This document shows positions 24,876 to 34,166 of a DNA stretch of 64,000 bases, one piece after another. Under the pieces are notes generated by a model. It was given only the letters and a program-made list of their open reading frames with translations, made no database searches and was not told where the DNA came from. The position numbers and the translations under genes were made by a program. This stretch comes from Longimicrobiales bacterium (GTDB lineage: Bacteria; Gemmatimonadota; Gemmatimonadetes; Longimicrobiales; Gaopeijiaceae), in assembly GCA_958296005.1 (NCBI GenBank), contig CATQHQ010000002.1, positions 676,501 to 740,500 of the forward strand, read 5' to 3'. Every line of letters starts with the position of its first letter. The stretch's first letter is position 1.

Positions 24876-25270
24876 GGGTGCTCTTCCGGGAGAGCCGGTT
24901 CCGGCTGTGCGCGCCGTCGCCGGTCGATCCGCCGCATCTTCTCCTCCACGGCGGCGGCCAAGTCGATCCGCCGGCTGTTGGCGAAGTTGAGCAGGGCGAT
25001 GCACACGTCGGCCGCCTCGTCGGCGAAATCCCCGTCGTTCACGTGCCGGCCCTTCCACGCCTTCTTCTCCAAGTTGGCCAGCTCGCCGGTCTCGCCCGCC
25101 AGCTCCAGCGCGAAGAAGCGCGGTGGGCGGTAAGGGAACGCGGCGTCCTGGTACCGTCGGAACTCGGCCTGGAGAGCGCGCAGCCCGCCGTATTTCTCTG
25201 GGAGGCGGGCGTCGGTCGGCAAGGCGGCCGGCTGGACGCCGCCGGAGCGCACAGGGGCGTCTTCGGTCAT
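24872..25270 (-). CDS. MazG-like nucleotide pyrophosphohydrolase
   Basis: The 132-residue protein has the four-helix all-alpha NTP-PPase signature: ALELAGETGELANLEKKAWK (E-x-x-E) then DEAADVCIALLNFAN (E-x-x-D). This type hydrolyses non-canonical or excess nucleoside triphosphates. The ATG at 25270 gives a compact protein; the frame is open further upstream without similarity. It heads the folE2 transcript and diverges from the squalene-synthase-like gene (starts 67 bp apart). Confidence 0.85.
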   Translation of the reverse strand: MTEDAPVRSGGVQPAALPTDARLPEKYGGLRALQAEFRRYQDAAFPYRPPRFFALELAGETGELANLEKKAWKGRHVNDGDFADEAADVCIALLNFANSRRIDLAAAVEEKMRRIDRRRRAQPEPALPEEHP

Positions 25271-25323
25271 GGGCGAATGGGTTCCTTCCGAGGGGGGCTT
25301 CGTGAAAAACTCTAACGACGCGA

Positions 25324-25341
25324 CCATATTGTCGAATATGG
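25324..25341. promoter_or_regulatory. Perfect inverted repeat across the squalene/phytoene synthase start codon
   Basis: CCATATT-GTCG-AATATGG is a perfect 7-bp inverted repeat with a 4-bp spacer in an AT-rich island of otherwise GC-rich DNA. The ATG of the next gene lies in its right arm. CATATT (25325-25330) is also placed as a -10 box for a nearly leaderless transcript. It may be an operator, a promoter element or both. Confidence 0.45.
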
Positions 25342-26357
25342 CTTCCCGTTCTCGCCCCACTGCGGATCCGCCTGGCGTCGCGCCGCTGGATCGACTCCTG
25401 CGGGCCACCAGCCGCACCTTCGCCCTGGGCATCGTCCTGCTGCGCCCACCGTTGCGGGCGCAGGTCCGGGTGGCGTACCTGGTGCTTCGAGTGTCGGACT
25501 ACCTGGAAGACAACCGGGTCATGTCCCCGGCGGAGAAGATCCGGTTGCTGCGGCTCTGGCACCGCGTGCTGCACCGTCGCGCGCCGGTGGACGAGCTTCT
25601 GGACGGACTGGCGCGCCAACCGGGCCAGGACCCGATCCCCGACCTCCACGCAGCGCGACACGCTGGCGAGATCGCTGCCGCGCTGGACGCGCTGGACGAC
25701 AACGCCAGGGCCGTAATCGCTCGACACGCCGGGCAGTCCACCCTGGGAATGGCCCGATGGGTGCAGCGAGGCCCCCGCTTCGAGGACGAGAGCGATCTGG
25801 ACGACTACATGCACGAGGTCGCCGGGCGGGTGGGGCATCTGCTGACCGACCTCTTCGCCCAGTGGTCGCCGCGAGTTCGGCGCCGACGCCACGACCTGAT
25901 GGGGTTGGGACGGGAGTTCGGCCTCGCCCTGCAGACGGTCAACGTGGTCCGAGGCCTCAGCACGGACCGGCACCGGGGGTGGATCTTCGTGCCCACGTCC
26001 TTCCTTCCGGCCGGGATGGCGCCGGCGTCGCTCTTCGAGCCGGGCGGCCGGGATGCGGCGATGGACGTCGTGGCCCGACTCTCCGACAAGGCCGCGCGCC
26101 ACTTCGACGCTGCGGTCAAGTACGTGACCCTGCTGCCCCGCGCCCACGCCCGAGTCCGCTTGTTCTGCGAGCTCCCGCTCTTCTTCGGGGCGAGGACGCT
26201 GGCCGTGAGCCGGGGCAGCCCGGAGGTCCTCACCGGCGAAGTGAAGATCAGCCGGCGCGAGGTCAGGACGATCGCTCGAAGCGCCCGTGCGTTCGGTCGG
26301 TCCAACGCATGGGTGCGATGGTATGCAAAGCGGCTCGGCGGGCTGCGCAATGGCTGA
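25338..26357 (+). CDS. Squalene/phytoene synthase family protein
   Basis: The 339-residue enzyme is a head-to-head prenyl synthase, which joins two prenyl diphosphates to presqualene or prephytoene diphosphate. The first aspartate-rich motif is RVSDYLEDNRVM (about residues 51-62). The second is QTVNVVRGLSTDRHRGWIFV (about residues 199-218), where squalene synthases keep V-R-D-x-x-x-D; here the first Asp is replaced (VRGLSTD). RTFALGIVLL near the start is also typical. The ATG at 25338 is used because it precedes the conserved region with no Shine-Dalgarno but with a -10-like box. The stop overlaps mogA by 8 bp. Product (hopanoid or carotenoid precursor) cannot be told. Confidence 0.82.
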   Translation: MASRSRPTADPPGVAPLDRLLRATSRTFALGIVLLRPPLRAQVRVAYLVLRVSDYLEDNRVMSPAEKIRLLRLWHRVLHRRAPVDELLDGLARQPGQDPIPDLHAARHAGEIAAALDALDDNARAVIARHAGQSTLGMARWVQRGPRFEDESDLDDYMHEVAGRVGHLLTDLFAQWSPRVRRRRHDLMGLGREFGLALQTVNVVRGLSTDRHRGWIFVPTSFLPAGMAPASLFEPGGRDAAMDVVARLSDKAARHFDAAVKYVTLLPRAHARVRLFCELPLFFGARTLAVSRGSPEVLTGEVKISRREVRTIARSARAFGRSNAWVRWYAKRLGGLRNG

Positions 26358-26889
26358 GCCGGCGCCCGCCCGCATCGGCATCTTGGTGGTGTCGGACCGA
26401 GCGTCCCGGGGCGTGTACGCGGATCGCGGCGGGCCGGCCGTGCGCGCCTATCTGGATCGGGTGCTGGCCACTCCCTGGGAGGCCGTCACCCGGCTCGTCC
26501 CCGACGAGGAGCCCGTCGTCCGCGAGGCGCTGACGGCGCTGGTGGACCACGACGAGTGCTGCCTTGTAGTGACCACGGGCGGCACCGGCCCCGCCCCCCG
26601 CGACGTGACTCCCGAGGCCACCCTGGCCGTGATCGAGAAGGAGCTGCCCGGCTTCGGCGAGGCGATGCGGGCCGCGTCCCTGCGAGCCGTCCCGACCGCC
26701 GTGCTCTCCCGGCAGACGGCCGGCGTCCGGGGGCGGGCGCTGATCGTCAACTTGCCGGGCTCGCCCAAGGCCGTGCAGGAGTGCCTGGACGCCGTCTTCG
26801 CCGCGGTGCCGGACTGCGTGGACCTGATCGGCGGCCCCCGCCTGGAGACCGATCCGTCCCACGTGGTGGCGTGGCGGCCCCACGGATGA
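26350..26889 (+). CDS. mogA: Molybdopterin adenylyltransferase MogA/MoaB
   Basis: The 179-residue protein activates molybdopterin with AMP before molybdenum insertion. The MoCF fold signature VVTTGGTGPAPRDVTPEAT (from about residue 73), SRQTAGVRGRALIVNLPGSP and the start RIGILVVSDRASRGVYADR are all present. The ATG lies inside the squalene-synthase-like gene's end. It provides cofactor for molybdoenzymes, consistent with xdhC at 8 kb, though no molybdoenzyme is encoded in this window. Confidence 0.92.
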   Translation: MAEPAPARIGILVVSDRASRGVYADRGGPAVRAYLDRVLATPWEAVTRLVPDEEPVVREALTALVDHDECCLVVTTGGTGPAPRDVTPEATLAVIEKELPGFGEAMRAASLRAVPTAVLSRQTAGVRGRALIVNLPGSPKAVQECLDAVFAAVPDCVDLIGGPRLETDPSHVVAWRPHG

Positions 26890-27010
26890 CGTGCTTCCGA
26901 ACGGTGCCGGCAGGCCCTCTCCGAGCAGCGGCGGTCCCACGGCCAGCGCATTGCTTATATTGGGACGGCGGCGGGATCGACGCCGCCGATGGAGTTGCCA
27001 ACGTCCCCCA

Positions 27011-28234
27011 ATGGAGTTGCGAGTGGCGAACGCGGCCACGACGCCAGTCGTTCTGAGCGGGGTCAGAACCCCCGTCGGTCGGTTTCTTGGCGGTTTGAGT
27101 CCGATCTCGGCCTCCGAGCTCGGCGCCGTTGCCTTGCGGGAGGCGGTGTCGCGAGCCGGAGTCCCAGGCGCCGAGATCGACGAGGTGATCATGGGGAACG
27201 TGGTGAGCGCGGGCGTCGGACAGGCCCCTGCCCGGCAAGCCGCGGTGAACGGAGGCATCCCCGCCCACGTGCCTGCGACGACCGTCAACAAGGTGTGCGG
27301 TTCCGGGTTGAAGGCGGTCATGCTGGCCGCCCAGGCCGTCCGCGCCGGCGACGCCCGGCTGGTGGCGGCGGGCGGCTTCGAGTCGATGTCCAACGTCCCC
27401 CACTACATCCGAGGGATGCGCGGCGGGGTGAAGTTCGGCGACCAGACGGTGCAGGACGGCCTGATCCACGACGGGCTCTGGTGCTCGTTCGGGATGTGCC
27501 ACATGGGGGGACACGCCGAGTACACCGCCGCCAAGGCCGGAGTCACTCGGCACGACGCCGACGCCTTCGCGCTGGCCTCCCACCAGAAGGCCGTCTCCGC
27601 GATCGACGCGGGCAAGTTCGCTTCCGAGGTCGTTCCCGTGGCCGTGGCGACTCGCCGCGGCGTCCGCGAGGTGGACACCGACGAGTGCCCCCGCCGGGAC
27701 ACGTCGATCGAAGCGCTGGGCAGGCTTCGCCCGGCGTTCGGCAAGGACGCGCCCGACGGAGTGGACGATCTGGTGGTGACCGCCGGCAACGCGCCCGGGC
27801 TGAACGACGGCGCCGCCGCCCTGGTGGTGGCGAGCCGGGAGTACGCCGAGGCCCACGGCTTGGCCTACCAAGCGGTGATTACCGGCTATGCCGCGGCGGG
27901 CACGGAGCCCCGCGACCTCTTCTTCGCTCCCGTGCGAGCCGTCCGCTCCCTCATGGAGCGCGAGGGCACGGGGATCGGCGACTACGGCTTGGCCGAGGTG
28001 AACGAGGCGTTCGCCGTTCAGGCGGTGGCCGACATGCGGGAGCTGGAGATGGACCCAGAGCGGGTGAATGTCCATGGCGGCGCGGTGGCGATCGGCCACC
28101 CGATCGGCGCGTCGGGCGCGAGGATACTGGTGACGCTTCTCGCCGCCATGGCTCAGAGAGACGTAGAAAAGGGAATGGCCACACTCTGCCTGGGCGGAGG
28201 TTCCGCCGTCGCGATGGCCGTAGAGCGGGAGTAG
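27011..28234 (+). CDS. Acetyl-CoA C-acyltransferase (thiolase)
   Basis: The 407-residue enzyme is a class II thiolase. It has the nucleophile Cys in [12 protein letters not shown] (about residue 96), [10 protein letters not shown] with the active-site His (about 362), and the second Cys in [11 protein letters not shown] (about 393). It either condenses two acetyl-CoA or cleaves 3-ketoacyl-CoA. Its neighbours, a 3-hydroxyacyl-CoA dehydrogenase and an acyl-CoA dehydrogenase, point to short-chain or branched-chain acyl-CoA breakdown. The ATG at 27011 is chosen by alignment. A 10-bp copy of its start region (ATGGAGTTGC) occurs 22 bp upstream, and a TATATT (-10-like) lies at 26956-26961. Confidence 0.93.
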   Translation: MELRVANAATTPVVLSGVRTPVGRFLGGLSPISASELGAVALREAVSRAGVPGAEIDEVIMGNVVSAGVGQAPARQAAVNGGIPAHVPATTVNKVCGSGLKAVMLAAQAVRAGDARLVAAGGFESMSNVPHYIRGMRGGVKFGDQTVQDGLIHDGLWCSFGMCHMGGHAEYTAAKAGVTRHDADAFALASHQKAVSAIDAGKFASEVVPVAVATRRGVREVDTDECPRRDTSIEALGRLRPAFGKDAPDGVDDLVVTAGNAPGLNDGAAALVVASREYAEAHGLAYQAVITGYAAAGTEPRDLFFAPVRAVRSLMEREGTGIGDYGLAEVNEAFAVQAVADMRELEMDPERVNVHGGAVAIGHPIGASGARILVTLLAAMAQRDVEKGMATLCLGGGSAVAMAVERE

Positions 28235-28241
28235 ACCACGT

Positions 28242-28883
28242 ATGGATTCGAGAGCCAGACCCAGCTTCCTTGCCGTCGCCGCCGCGCGACAGGCGGCGGT
28301 CTCCGCAACCTCCGCCGTTCCGCGCCCAGTCGCGATCGCCGCGGGGGTCCTCTTGTTTGCGGCGGCGACGGCCGTGGGCGCCCGGGTTGCCGTGCCCCTG
28401 GGGTTCACGCCGGTTCCCATGACCCTTCAGACGTTCTTCGTCCTCCTGTCCGGCGCGTTGCTGGGACCCCGGGCGGGTGCCGCGTCCCAGTTCGCCTACC
28501 TGGGCCTCGGCGTGGCGGGCGTCCCCGTCTTCGCTGCCGGCGGCGCGGGTCTGCCGTGGCTTCTGGGACCCACCGGGGGCTACCTGCTGGCGTTCCCCAT
28601 TGCCGCCGCGGCCGTGGGCTGGATCGCCGGACCCAGCCGTGGGCCGTTCCGGGTCGCTGCCGGGTTGGCCGTGGGCACCGCAATGGTCTTCGCCATGGGC
28701 GCCGCCTGGGTGGCGACCGCGACGGGCGTGGCCGCCGAAGAGGTGTTCGCGCTGGCGGTCCAGCCCTTCGTCGCGGGCGCGGCGATCAAGGCCGTCGCCG
28801 CCTTCTTGGTTGTCCGCGGGCTCGCAGCTTCCCGCGGGTTCGCAGGGGTCGGCCGGCCCCTCGCCGGAAGGTCGGACTCCTGA
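28242..28883 (+). CDS. bioY: Biotin transporter BioY
   Basis: The 213-residue integral membrane protein is the substrate-binding S component of ECF-type biotin transport. Typical segments are TPVPMTLQTFFVLLSGALLG, then GAASQFAYLGLGVAGVPVF and LLGPTGGYLLAFPIAA, with about six membrane helices. No ECF A or T components are nearby, so it may work alone or with shared energising modules. It lies between thiolase and hydroxyacyl-CoA dehydrogenase, with a 7-bp gap before and an overlap after. Biotin serves acyl-CoA carboxylases, which suits this acyl-CoA operon. Confidence 0.93.
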   Translation: MDSRARPSFLAVAAARQAAVSATSAVPRPVAIAAGVLLFAAATAVGARVAVPLGFTPVPMTLQTFFVLLSGALLGPRAGAASQFAYLGLGVAGVPVFAAGGAGLPWLLGPTGGYLLAFPIAAAAVGWIAGPSRGPFRVAAGLAVGTAMVFAMGAAWVATATGVAAEEVFALAVQPFVAGAAIKAVAAFLVVRGLAASRGFAGVGRPLAGRSDS

Positions 28884-29773
28884 TCCCGTCCCCGAACTCG
28901 GAGGGCGCCGCCAACGCCCGCATCGCCGTGGTGGGCTCTGGCGTCATGGGGAACGGGATCGCCCACGTGTGCGCGCTCTCCGGCTTCGCCACCGCCTTGG
29001 TGGACATCGACGGGCAGGCGCTGGACCGGGCGATGGGCGTCGTCGGCAAGAACCTGGGCCGCCAAGTCGCGAGGGGATCGATCGCCGAGGAGCAGAAGCA
29101 GGCCGCGTTGGATCGGATCGAGCCCTCCACCGCCTTCGACGCCGTGGCGACGGCGAGCGTGGTGATCGAGGCCGTTCCCGAACGACCCGCCCTGAAGTAC
29201 GAGGTCTTCGAGGAAATCGACCGGCTCGCCCCGGCGGACGCGATCCTGGCGTCCAACACGTCGTCGATCTCCATCACGGCGATCGGCGCCCGCACGCGAC
29301 GCCCGAAGCAGGTCGTCGGGATGCACTTCATGAACCCGGTTCCGGTCATGAAGCTCGTGGAGGTGGTCCGGGGACTGGCGACCAGCGACGCCACGGTCCG
29401 CGCGGTCCTCGAGCTCTCCCGCGCGCTGGGCAAGACGCCCGTCGAGGCGAGGGACTTCCCCGGCTTCGTCTCCAACCGGATCCTGGCGCCGATGATCAAC
29501 GAGGCCGTCTTCGCCCTCATGGAGGGAGTGGCGGAGGCCGATGCCATCGACGCCGTCATGACCCTGGGGATGAACCACCCCATGGGACCGTTGGCCTTGG
29601 CGGACCTGATCGGCCTGGACACCTGCCTGAACATCTTGGAGGTCCTCCACGCCGAGCTCGGCGACGACCGCTACCGCCCCTGCCCCTTGCTGCGCCAGTA
29701 CGTGGCCGCGGGCTGGCTGGGCCGCAAGAGCGGCCGAGGCTTCCACCGCTACGACGGCGGCCCTGGGCGGTGA
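28880..29773 (+). CDS. 3-hydroxyacyl-CoA (3-hydroxybutyryl-CoA) dehydrogenase
   Basis: The 297-residue enzyme oxidises 3-hydroxyacyl-CoA to the 3-keto ester with NAD. The Rossmann start ARIAVVGSGVMGNGIAHVCA, the catalytic-His segment VGMHFMNPVPVMKLVEVV and GFVSNRILAPMINEAVFALM are canonical. No ATG/GTG/TTG precedes the NAD motif at a sensible distance. A CTG at 28880 overlaps the bioY stop (CTGA) exactly as other starts overlap stops here, so a CTG start with translational coupling is the best reading. The stop likewise overlaps the acyl-CoA dehydrogenase GTG. Confidence 0.9.
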   Translation: MIPSPNSEGAANARIAVVGSGVMGNGIAHVCALSGFATALVDIDGQALDRAMGVVGKNLGRQVARGSIAEEQKQAALDRIEPSTAFDAVATASVVIEAVPERPALKYEVFEEIDRLAPADAILASNTSSISITAIGARTRRPKQVVGMHFMNPVPVMKLVEVVRGLATSDATVRAVLELSRALGKTPVEARDFPGFVSNRILAPMINEAVFALMEGVAEADAIDAVMTLGMNHPMGPLALADLIGLDTCLNILEVLHAELGDDRYRPCPLLRQYVAAGWLGRKSGRGFHRYDGGPGR

Positions 29774-30975
29774 CCACCCTCACCGCCGAGCAGCGCGAGA
29801 TGCAGGCGCTGGCGCGAGAGTTCGCCGACGCTGAGATCGCCCCCCGGGCCGCGGCGTGGGACCGGAACGGCGGCTACGGACGAGAAGTGCTCGACAAGCT
29901 GGGCGAGCTCGGCTTCCTCGGGATGCTCGTCCCCGAGGAGTACGGCGGCCTGGGCCTGGCCGCGAGCACGTACCTCGTCGTCCTCGAGGAGCTGGCGAGG
30001 GGGGATGCCTCGGTGGCGTTGGCGGTCTCGATCCACAACGGACCCGTCTCTCGCCTGCTGACGGCCCACGGCAGCGACGCCCAGAAGTCGCGATGGCTTC
30101 CCGCACTGGCCTCGGGCGCGATCGTCGGCGCCTTCGCCCTTTCGGAGCCGGAAGCGGGGAGCGACCCAGGGGCCCTGGCCACGGAGGCCCGGGAGACCGT
30201 CGGCGGGTGGACCCTCGCAGGGACCAAGCGCTGGGTGACCAACGGAGGACTCGCCGATGTGGTCTTCGTCTTTGCGAAGACGGACGGCGGGGTGAGGGAC
30301 ATGGACGCGGCCCGAAGCGTCGCCGACGGATCCGCCCGGGCGATCGGCGCCTTCCTCGTGGACACCGACGCCGAGGGCTACCTCGTGGGCCGTCGCGAGA
30401 AGACGATGGGACTTCGCGCGTCCGAGACGGTCGAGGTGGCGCTGAACGACGTGCGTTTGGAATCGGATCGCCTCGTGGGAAACCGCAGGCGGGGGCTGGC
30501 CCACGCGCTGGACGCCATCGACCTGGGTCGCCTCGGAATCGCCGCCCAGGCGCTGGGAATCGCTCAGGCGGCGATGGAGCACGCCGCTTCGCACGCCGTG
30601 GAGCGACGGCAGTTCGGCCGCCCGATCGCCGCTTTCGGCGCGGTTCGGAGCAAGCTGGCGGTCATGGCCACCCGAATCGCCGCGTCTCGGGCGCTGCTCA
30701 TGGAGGCGGCTCGGGCCTGGGAAGCGTCTCCCCCGGGACCGACCGCCGCGACATGGCCCGCGATGGCCAAGCTCCAGGCCAGCGAGACGGCCGCATGGGT
30801 CACCGACCAGGCCGTCAACGTGCTGGGAGGCAGCGGCTTCATGCGCGAGTTCCCCGTGGAGCGGCTCATGAGGGACGCGAAGGCCACTGAGATATACGAA
30901 GGGACCAGCGAGATCCTCCGAATGGTGATCGGACGGTCCGTCACGAATAAAGGAAGGCACGCATGGCAGTCTTGA
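29770..30975 (+). CDS. Acyl-CoA dehydrogenase
   Basis: The 401-residue flavoenzyme introduces the alpha-beta double bond into acyl-CoA. The signature [23 protein letters not shown]-side [17 protein letters not shown] and C-terminal [20 protein letters not shown] with the catalytic Glu (about residue 377) are present. A short insertion ([19 protein letters not shown]) lies in the middle beta domain. The GTG start overlaps the previous stop by 4 bp, and the end overlaps the leucine dehydrogenase gene by 13 bp. Its place before a branched-chain amino-acid dehydrogenase favours short or branched substrates. Confidence 0.93.
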   Translation: MTTLTAEQREMQALAREFADAEIAPRAAAWDRNGGYGREVLDKLGELGFLGMLVPEEYGGLGLAASTYLVVLEELARGDASVALAVSIHNGPVSRLLTAHGSDAQKSRWLPALASGAIVGAFALSEPEAGSDPGALATEARETVGGWTLAGTKRWVTNGGLADVVFVFAKTDGGVRDMDAARSVADGSARAIGAFLVDTDAEGYLVGRREKTMGLRASETVEVALNDVRLESDRLVGNRRRGLAHALDAIDLGRLGIAAQALGIAQAAMEHAASHAVERRQFGRPIAAFGAVRSKLAVMATRIAASRALLMEAARAWEASPPGPTAATWPAMAKLQASETAAWVTDQAVNVLGGSGFMREFPVERLMRDAKATEIYEGTSEILRMVIGRSVTNKGRHAWQS

Positions 30976-32111
30976 CGGTTGTTCCGGGCGCCGAAGTGGT
31001 GGAGGCGTCCAGGGAAGCGGGAGTACGCGGGCGGTCGGGCGTTTTCGACATGATGGCGCGTCGCCGCCACGAGCAGGTCGCGTTCTGGAGCGAGCCGCAG
31101 TCGGGATACAGGGGCATCATCGCGGTACACGACACCACCTTGGGGCCGGCGTTGGGAGGGACCCGCTTCTGGAACTACGCAAGCGAGGAAGAGGCCATCG
31201 TGGACGCCCTGCGCCTCTCCCGGGGCATGACCTACAAGGCCGCCATCACGGGCGTGGACTTGGGCGGCGGCAAGTCCGTCATCGTCGGCGACAACCGCAC
31301 GCCGGACAGGGAGGCGATCTTTCGAGCTCACGGGCGGGCGGTCAACGCCCTAGGAGGCCGCTACATCACCGCCGAGGACGTGGGCACGTCGGTCCACGAC
31401 ATGGAGTTCGTCCGGAAGGAAACCGATCACGTGGCGGGGTTGCTGGGCCGTTCCGGGGACCCGTCGCCCGTCACCGCCTACGGCGTCTACGTGGGGATGA
31501 AGGCCTGCGCCAAGGAGCGCTGGGGAGACGCCTCCCTCGCCGACAGGCACGTGGCCGTCCAGGGGCTGGGCAACGTCGGGTTCAACCTGTGCAAGTACTT
31601 GGCCCAGGAAGGCGCCCGCCTCACCGTCACCGACATCCGTCCCGGGCGAGTGTCGACTGCGTTGGCCGCCTTGCCCGGAACCGAGGCGGTGTCCCCAGCC
31701 GACATATATGGGTTGGACGCCGACGTGTTCGCCCCCTGCGCCCTCGGGGCCGTGATCAACGACGACACGTTGGAGGTGCTCAAGGCCCAGGTCGTCGCCG
31801 GCGCCGCCAACAACCAGCTGGCAAACGGCCGCCGCCACGGCGAGGAGGTGTACCGCCGAGGGATCGTCTACGCCCCGGACTACGTGATCAACGCCGGCGG
31901 ACTGATCAACGTCTACGGGGAGCTCAAGGGATGGGACGTCGAGCGGGGCAAGCGGCAGGCCGGCACCATTTACGACACCCTCCTTCGCATCTTCCGACTG
32001 TCCCGGGACGAGAACGTGCCCGCCAACGCCGCCGCGGATCGGTTCGCCCTCGAGCGCCTCGACGAGGCCCGCGCCGCCCGCGGTGCCGGCGTCCGGGGCA
32101 ACGGCGCCTAG
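30963..32111 (+). CDS. Leucine/branched-chain amino-acid dehydrogenase (Glu/Leu/Phe/Val family)
   Basis: The 382-residue enzyme reversibly deaminates leucine, valine or isoleucine to 2-oxo acids using [16 protein letters not shown], the catalytic-lysine motif [20 protein letters not shown] (Lys about residue 103) and the NAD fold [12 protein letters not shown] (about residue 200) identify it. [14 protein letters not shown] is typical of leucine dehydrogenases. It closes a run of acyl-CoA enzymes, which together fit conversion of branched-chain amino acids to acetyl-CoA and propionyl-CoA units. A 2-oxoacid dehydrogenase is not in the window. Confidence 0.93.
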   Translation: MAVLTVVPGAEVVEASREAGVRGRSGVFDMMARRRHEQVAFWSEPQSGYRGIIAVHDTTLGPALGGTRFWNYASEEEAIVDALRLSRGMTYKAAITGVDLGGGKSVIVGDNRTPDREAIFRAHGRAVNALGGRYITAEDVGTSVHDMEFVRKETDHVAGLLGRSGDPSPVTAYGVYVGMKACAKERWGDASLADRHVAVQGLGNVGFNLCKYLAQEGARLTVTDIRPGRVSTALAALPGTEAVSPADIYGLDADVFAPCALGAVINDDTLEVLKAQVVAGAANNQLANGRRHGEEVYRRGIVYAPDYVINAGGLINVYGELKGWDVERGKRQAGTIYDTLLRIFRLSRDENVPANAAADRFALERLDEARAARGAGVRGNGA

Positions 32112-32122
32112 CCGCCAGGGCC

Positions 32123-33397
32123 ATGGACGACCTTCGACGGTGCGATCCGCAGGTCCACCGCGCCGTTGCCCACGAGACCGAGCGCCAACTGGCTCATCTG
32201 GAGATGATCGCCAGCGAGAACTTCGTGTCGCCCGCAGTTCGGGAAGCCACGGGCAGCGTGTTCACGCACAAGTACGCCGAAGGACTCCCCGGGCGACGCT
32301 ACTACGGCGGTTGCGAGCACGCCGACCAAGTCGAGGAGCTGGCGCGCACCCGTGCCACCACGCTCTTCGCCGCCGACCACGCCAACGTTCAGCCTCACTC
32401 CGGCGCACAGGCGAACATGGCCGGCTACTTCGCGTTCCTGAGCCCCGGCGACCGCATCCTGGGGATGAACCTGAGCCACGGCGGCCACCTGACCCACGGC
32501 TCGCCCGTCAACTTCAGCGGCCGCTACTTCGACGTGACCTCCTACGGCGTCAGCGAGTCCGACGGTCGGCTCGACTACGACGCGATACGGGACGCGGCCC
32601 TGCGCACCCGGCCCAAGGTGATCGTGGCGGGCGCGTCGGCGTACCCGCGGATCATCGACTTTGCGGCGTTCGGGGAGATCGCCCGGGAGGCGGGGGCGGC
32701 GTTGCTGGTGGACATGGCCCACGTCGCCGGGCTGGTGGCCGGGGGACACCATCCTACTCCCGTCCCCCACGCCGACGTGGTCACCACCACCACCCACAAG
32801 ACTTTGCGGGGTCCCCGGGGCGGCTTGGTGCTCTGTCGCCAGGAGCACGCCGCGGCGATCGACAAGATGGTCTTCCCCTGCATTCAGGGCGGACCGCTGG
32901 TTCACGTGATCGCCGCCAAGGCGGTGGCGCTGGGCGAGGCGCTCTCCCCGGGTTTCGCGGAGTACGGCCGGCGGGTGGTGGAGAACGCCCGGGTCCTGGC
33001 CGACGTCTTGCTGGAACGAGGCGTGCGGCTGGTCTCCGGGGGCACCGACACCCACCTCGTCCTCGTGGACTTCGTCGGCGGCGACCTGACGGGGAAGCAG
33101 GCCGAAGAAGCCCTGGGCAGGGCGGGGATCGCGGTCAACAAGAACACGGTGCCGGGCGAGACCCGGTCCCCCTTCGTGACTTCGGGACTGCGGATCGGCA
33201 CGCCAGCCGTCACCACGCGGGGGATGGGACCCGGCGAGATGCGGAGGATCGGCGGTTGGATCGCCGACGTGGTCGAGGACGTGGAGAACGAAGACCTTGC
33301 GGCCCGGGTTCGCCGGGAAGTGGAGGAACTCTGTCGGGGGTTCCCCTTGTACCGGCCCGACTCGCCGCCGGGCGGGCCCGACTTGGCGGAAGCGTAG
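32123..33397 (+). CDS. glyA: Serine hydroxymethyltransferase
   Basis: The 424-residue PLP enzyme interconverts serine and glycine with tetrahydrofolate. Canonical motifs are [36 protein letters not shown], the PLP lysine in [14 protein letters not shown] (about residue 225) and [20 protein letters not shown]. The ATG at 32123 is the only well-placed start, 11 bp after the leucine dehydrogenase stop. FolE2 elsewhere in the window feeds the same folate pool. Confidence 0.96.
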   Translation: MDDLRRCDPQVHRAVAHETERQLAHLEMIASENFVSPAVREATGSVFTHKYAEGLPGRRYYGGCEHADQVEELARTRATTLFAADHANVQPHSGAQANMAGYFAFLSPGDRILGMNLSHGGHLTHGSPVNFSGRYFDVTSYGVSESDGRLDYDAIRDAALRTRPKVIVAGASAYPRIIDFAAFGEIAREAGAALLVDMAHVAGLVAGGHHPTPVPHADVVTTTTHKTLRGPRGGLVLCRQEHAAAIDKMVFPCIQGGPLVHVIAAKAVALGEALSPGFAEYGRRVVENARVLADVLLERGVRLVSGGTDTHLVLVDFVGGDLTGKQAEEALGRAGIAVNKNTVPGETRSPFVTSGLRIGTPAVTTRGMGPGEMRRIGGWIADVVEDVENEDLAARVRREVEELCRGFPLYRPDSPPGGPDLAEA

Positions 33398-33419
33398 CAG
33401 AAGTGCAAGATTGGCTTCC

Positions 33420-33800
33420 ATGAGCGCTCCCGACTCGGGCAATGAGACCCTGGCCAAGCTGCGGCGGCGGAACCCCCGGTTCCACGGCAAGGCGTACGCA
33501 TTCGTCCTGGAGGCGCTCCACTTGGTCATCGAAGGGCTGGAGGAGCGACGCCACATCTCCGGCGAGGAGCTGGCGGAGGGCGTCCGGGGCTTGGCGATGA
33601 GGCGCTTCGGCCCCATGGCCCGCATGGTTCTGGAGCACTGGGGGGTGCACTCGACCGACGACGTGGGCGAGATCGTCTTCGCGCTCGTGGAGATCGGCGT
33701 TCTGGTCAAGCAGGACGACGACCGGCCCGAGGACTTCCGAGGCATCTTCGACTTCGAGGAGGCGTTCGAGCGCAACTACCCTTGGACGGTGTCGCCGTAG
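33420..33800 (+). CDS. Minf_1886 family protein
   Basis: The 126-residue protein belongs to a widespread uncharacterised family. FHGKAYAFVLEALHLVIEGL, RHISGEELAEGVRGLAMRRF and GPMARMVLEHWGVHSTDDVG are its conserved blocks, followed by an acidic tail DRPEDFRGIFDFEEAFERNY. It is soluble and small, and function is unknown. It follows glyA by 22 bp and is probably the last gene of that transcript. Confidence 0.85.
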   Translation: MSAPDSGNETLAKLRRRNPRFHGKAYAFVLEALHLVIEGLEERRHISGEELAEGVRGLAMRRFGPMARMVLEHWGVHSTDDVGEIVFALVEIGVLVKQDDDRPEDFRGIFDFEEAFERNYPWTVSP

Positions 33801-33859
33801 GGCATTGGCGCGGGCGACCGAATACTGATAGGTTGCCTCGCTGAACCAACCGGCCCGAA

Positions 33860-34144
33860 GTGCCAACGGGCCAAGTCGCACCATACCGAGAAAGCGGTCG
33901 TCTTCCACGGCCCTTCCGGTCGACCATTGGCGAGGGGTTTAAGAAGACGGTGGAGGAGATCGGTTTTCCAGCGTGCCGAAAGTGCGGCGAAGGGGTCCTG
34001 CTCCCCATGTCGGACTACGGAAGGGACGGAGCGCCCATCCGCTTCAAGGCGTGGGTCTGCTCGAACCCGGATTGCGGGTTCAACATCCGCATAGACAACG
34101 GCGAGATTACCTTCGGCCGGTCGATCGGACAGAGCTACAAGTAG
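33860..34144 (+). CDS. Small zinc-ribbon-like protein
   Basis: The 94-residue protein has four cysteines in a ribbon arrangement: Cys39 and Cys42 (PACRKCGEG) and Cys67 and Cys72 (VCSNPDCGF). They probably bind one zinc. The C-terminal part FNIRIDNGEITFGRSIGQSY is beta-rich. I do not recognise a named family. The start is a GTG 59 bp after the preceding gene; a shorter form starting within the frame cannot be excluded. It lies 22 bp before nnr. Confidence 0.6.
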   Translation: MPTGQVAPYRESGRLPRPFRSTIGEGFKKTVEEIGFPACRKCGEGVLLPMSDYGRDGAPIRFKAWVCSNPDCGFNIRIDNGEITFGRSIGQSYK

Positions 34145-34166
34145 TCGTGGGCCCAGGCAGCCTGCC

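Noticed and set aside
26989-27020. Repeated ATGGAGTTGC as alternative starts of the thiolase gene
   Set aside because: The two copies are 22 bp apart, so the first is out of frame; only the second gives the thiolase.
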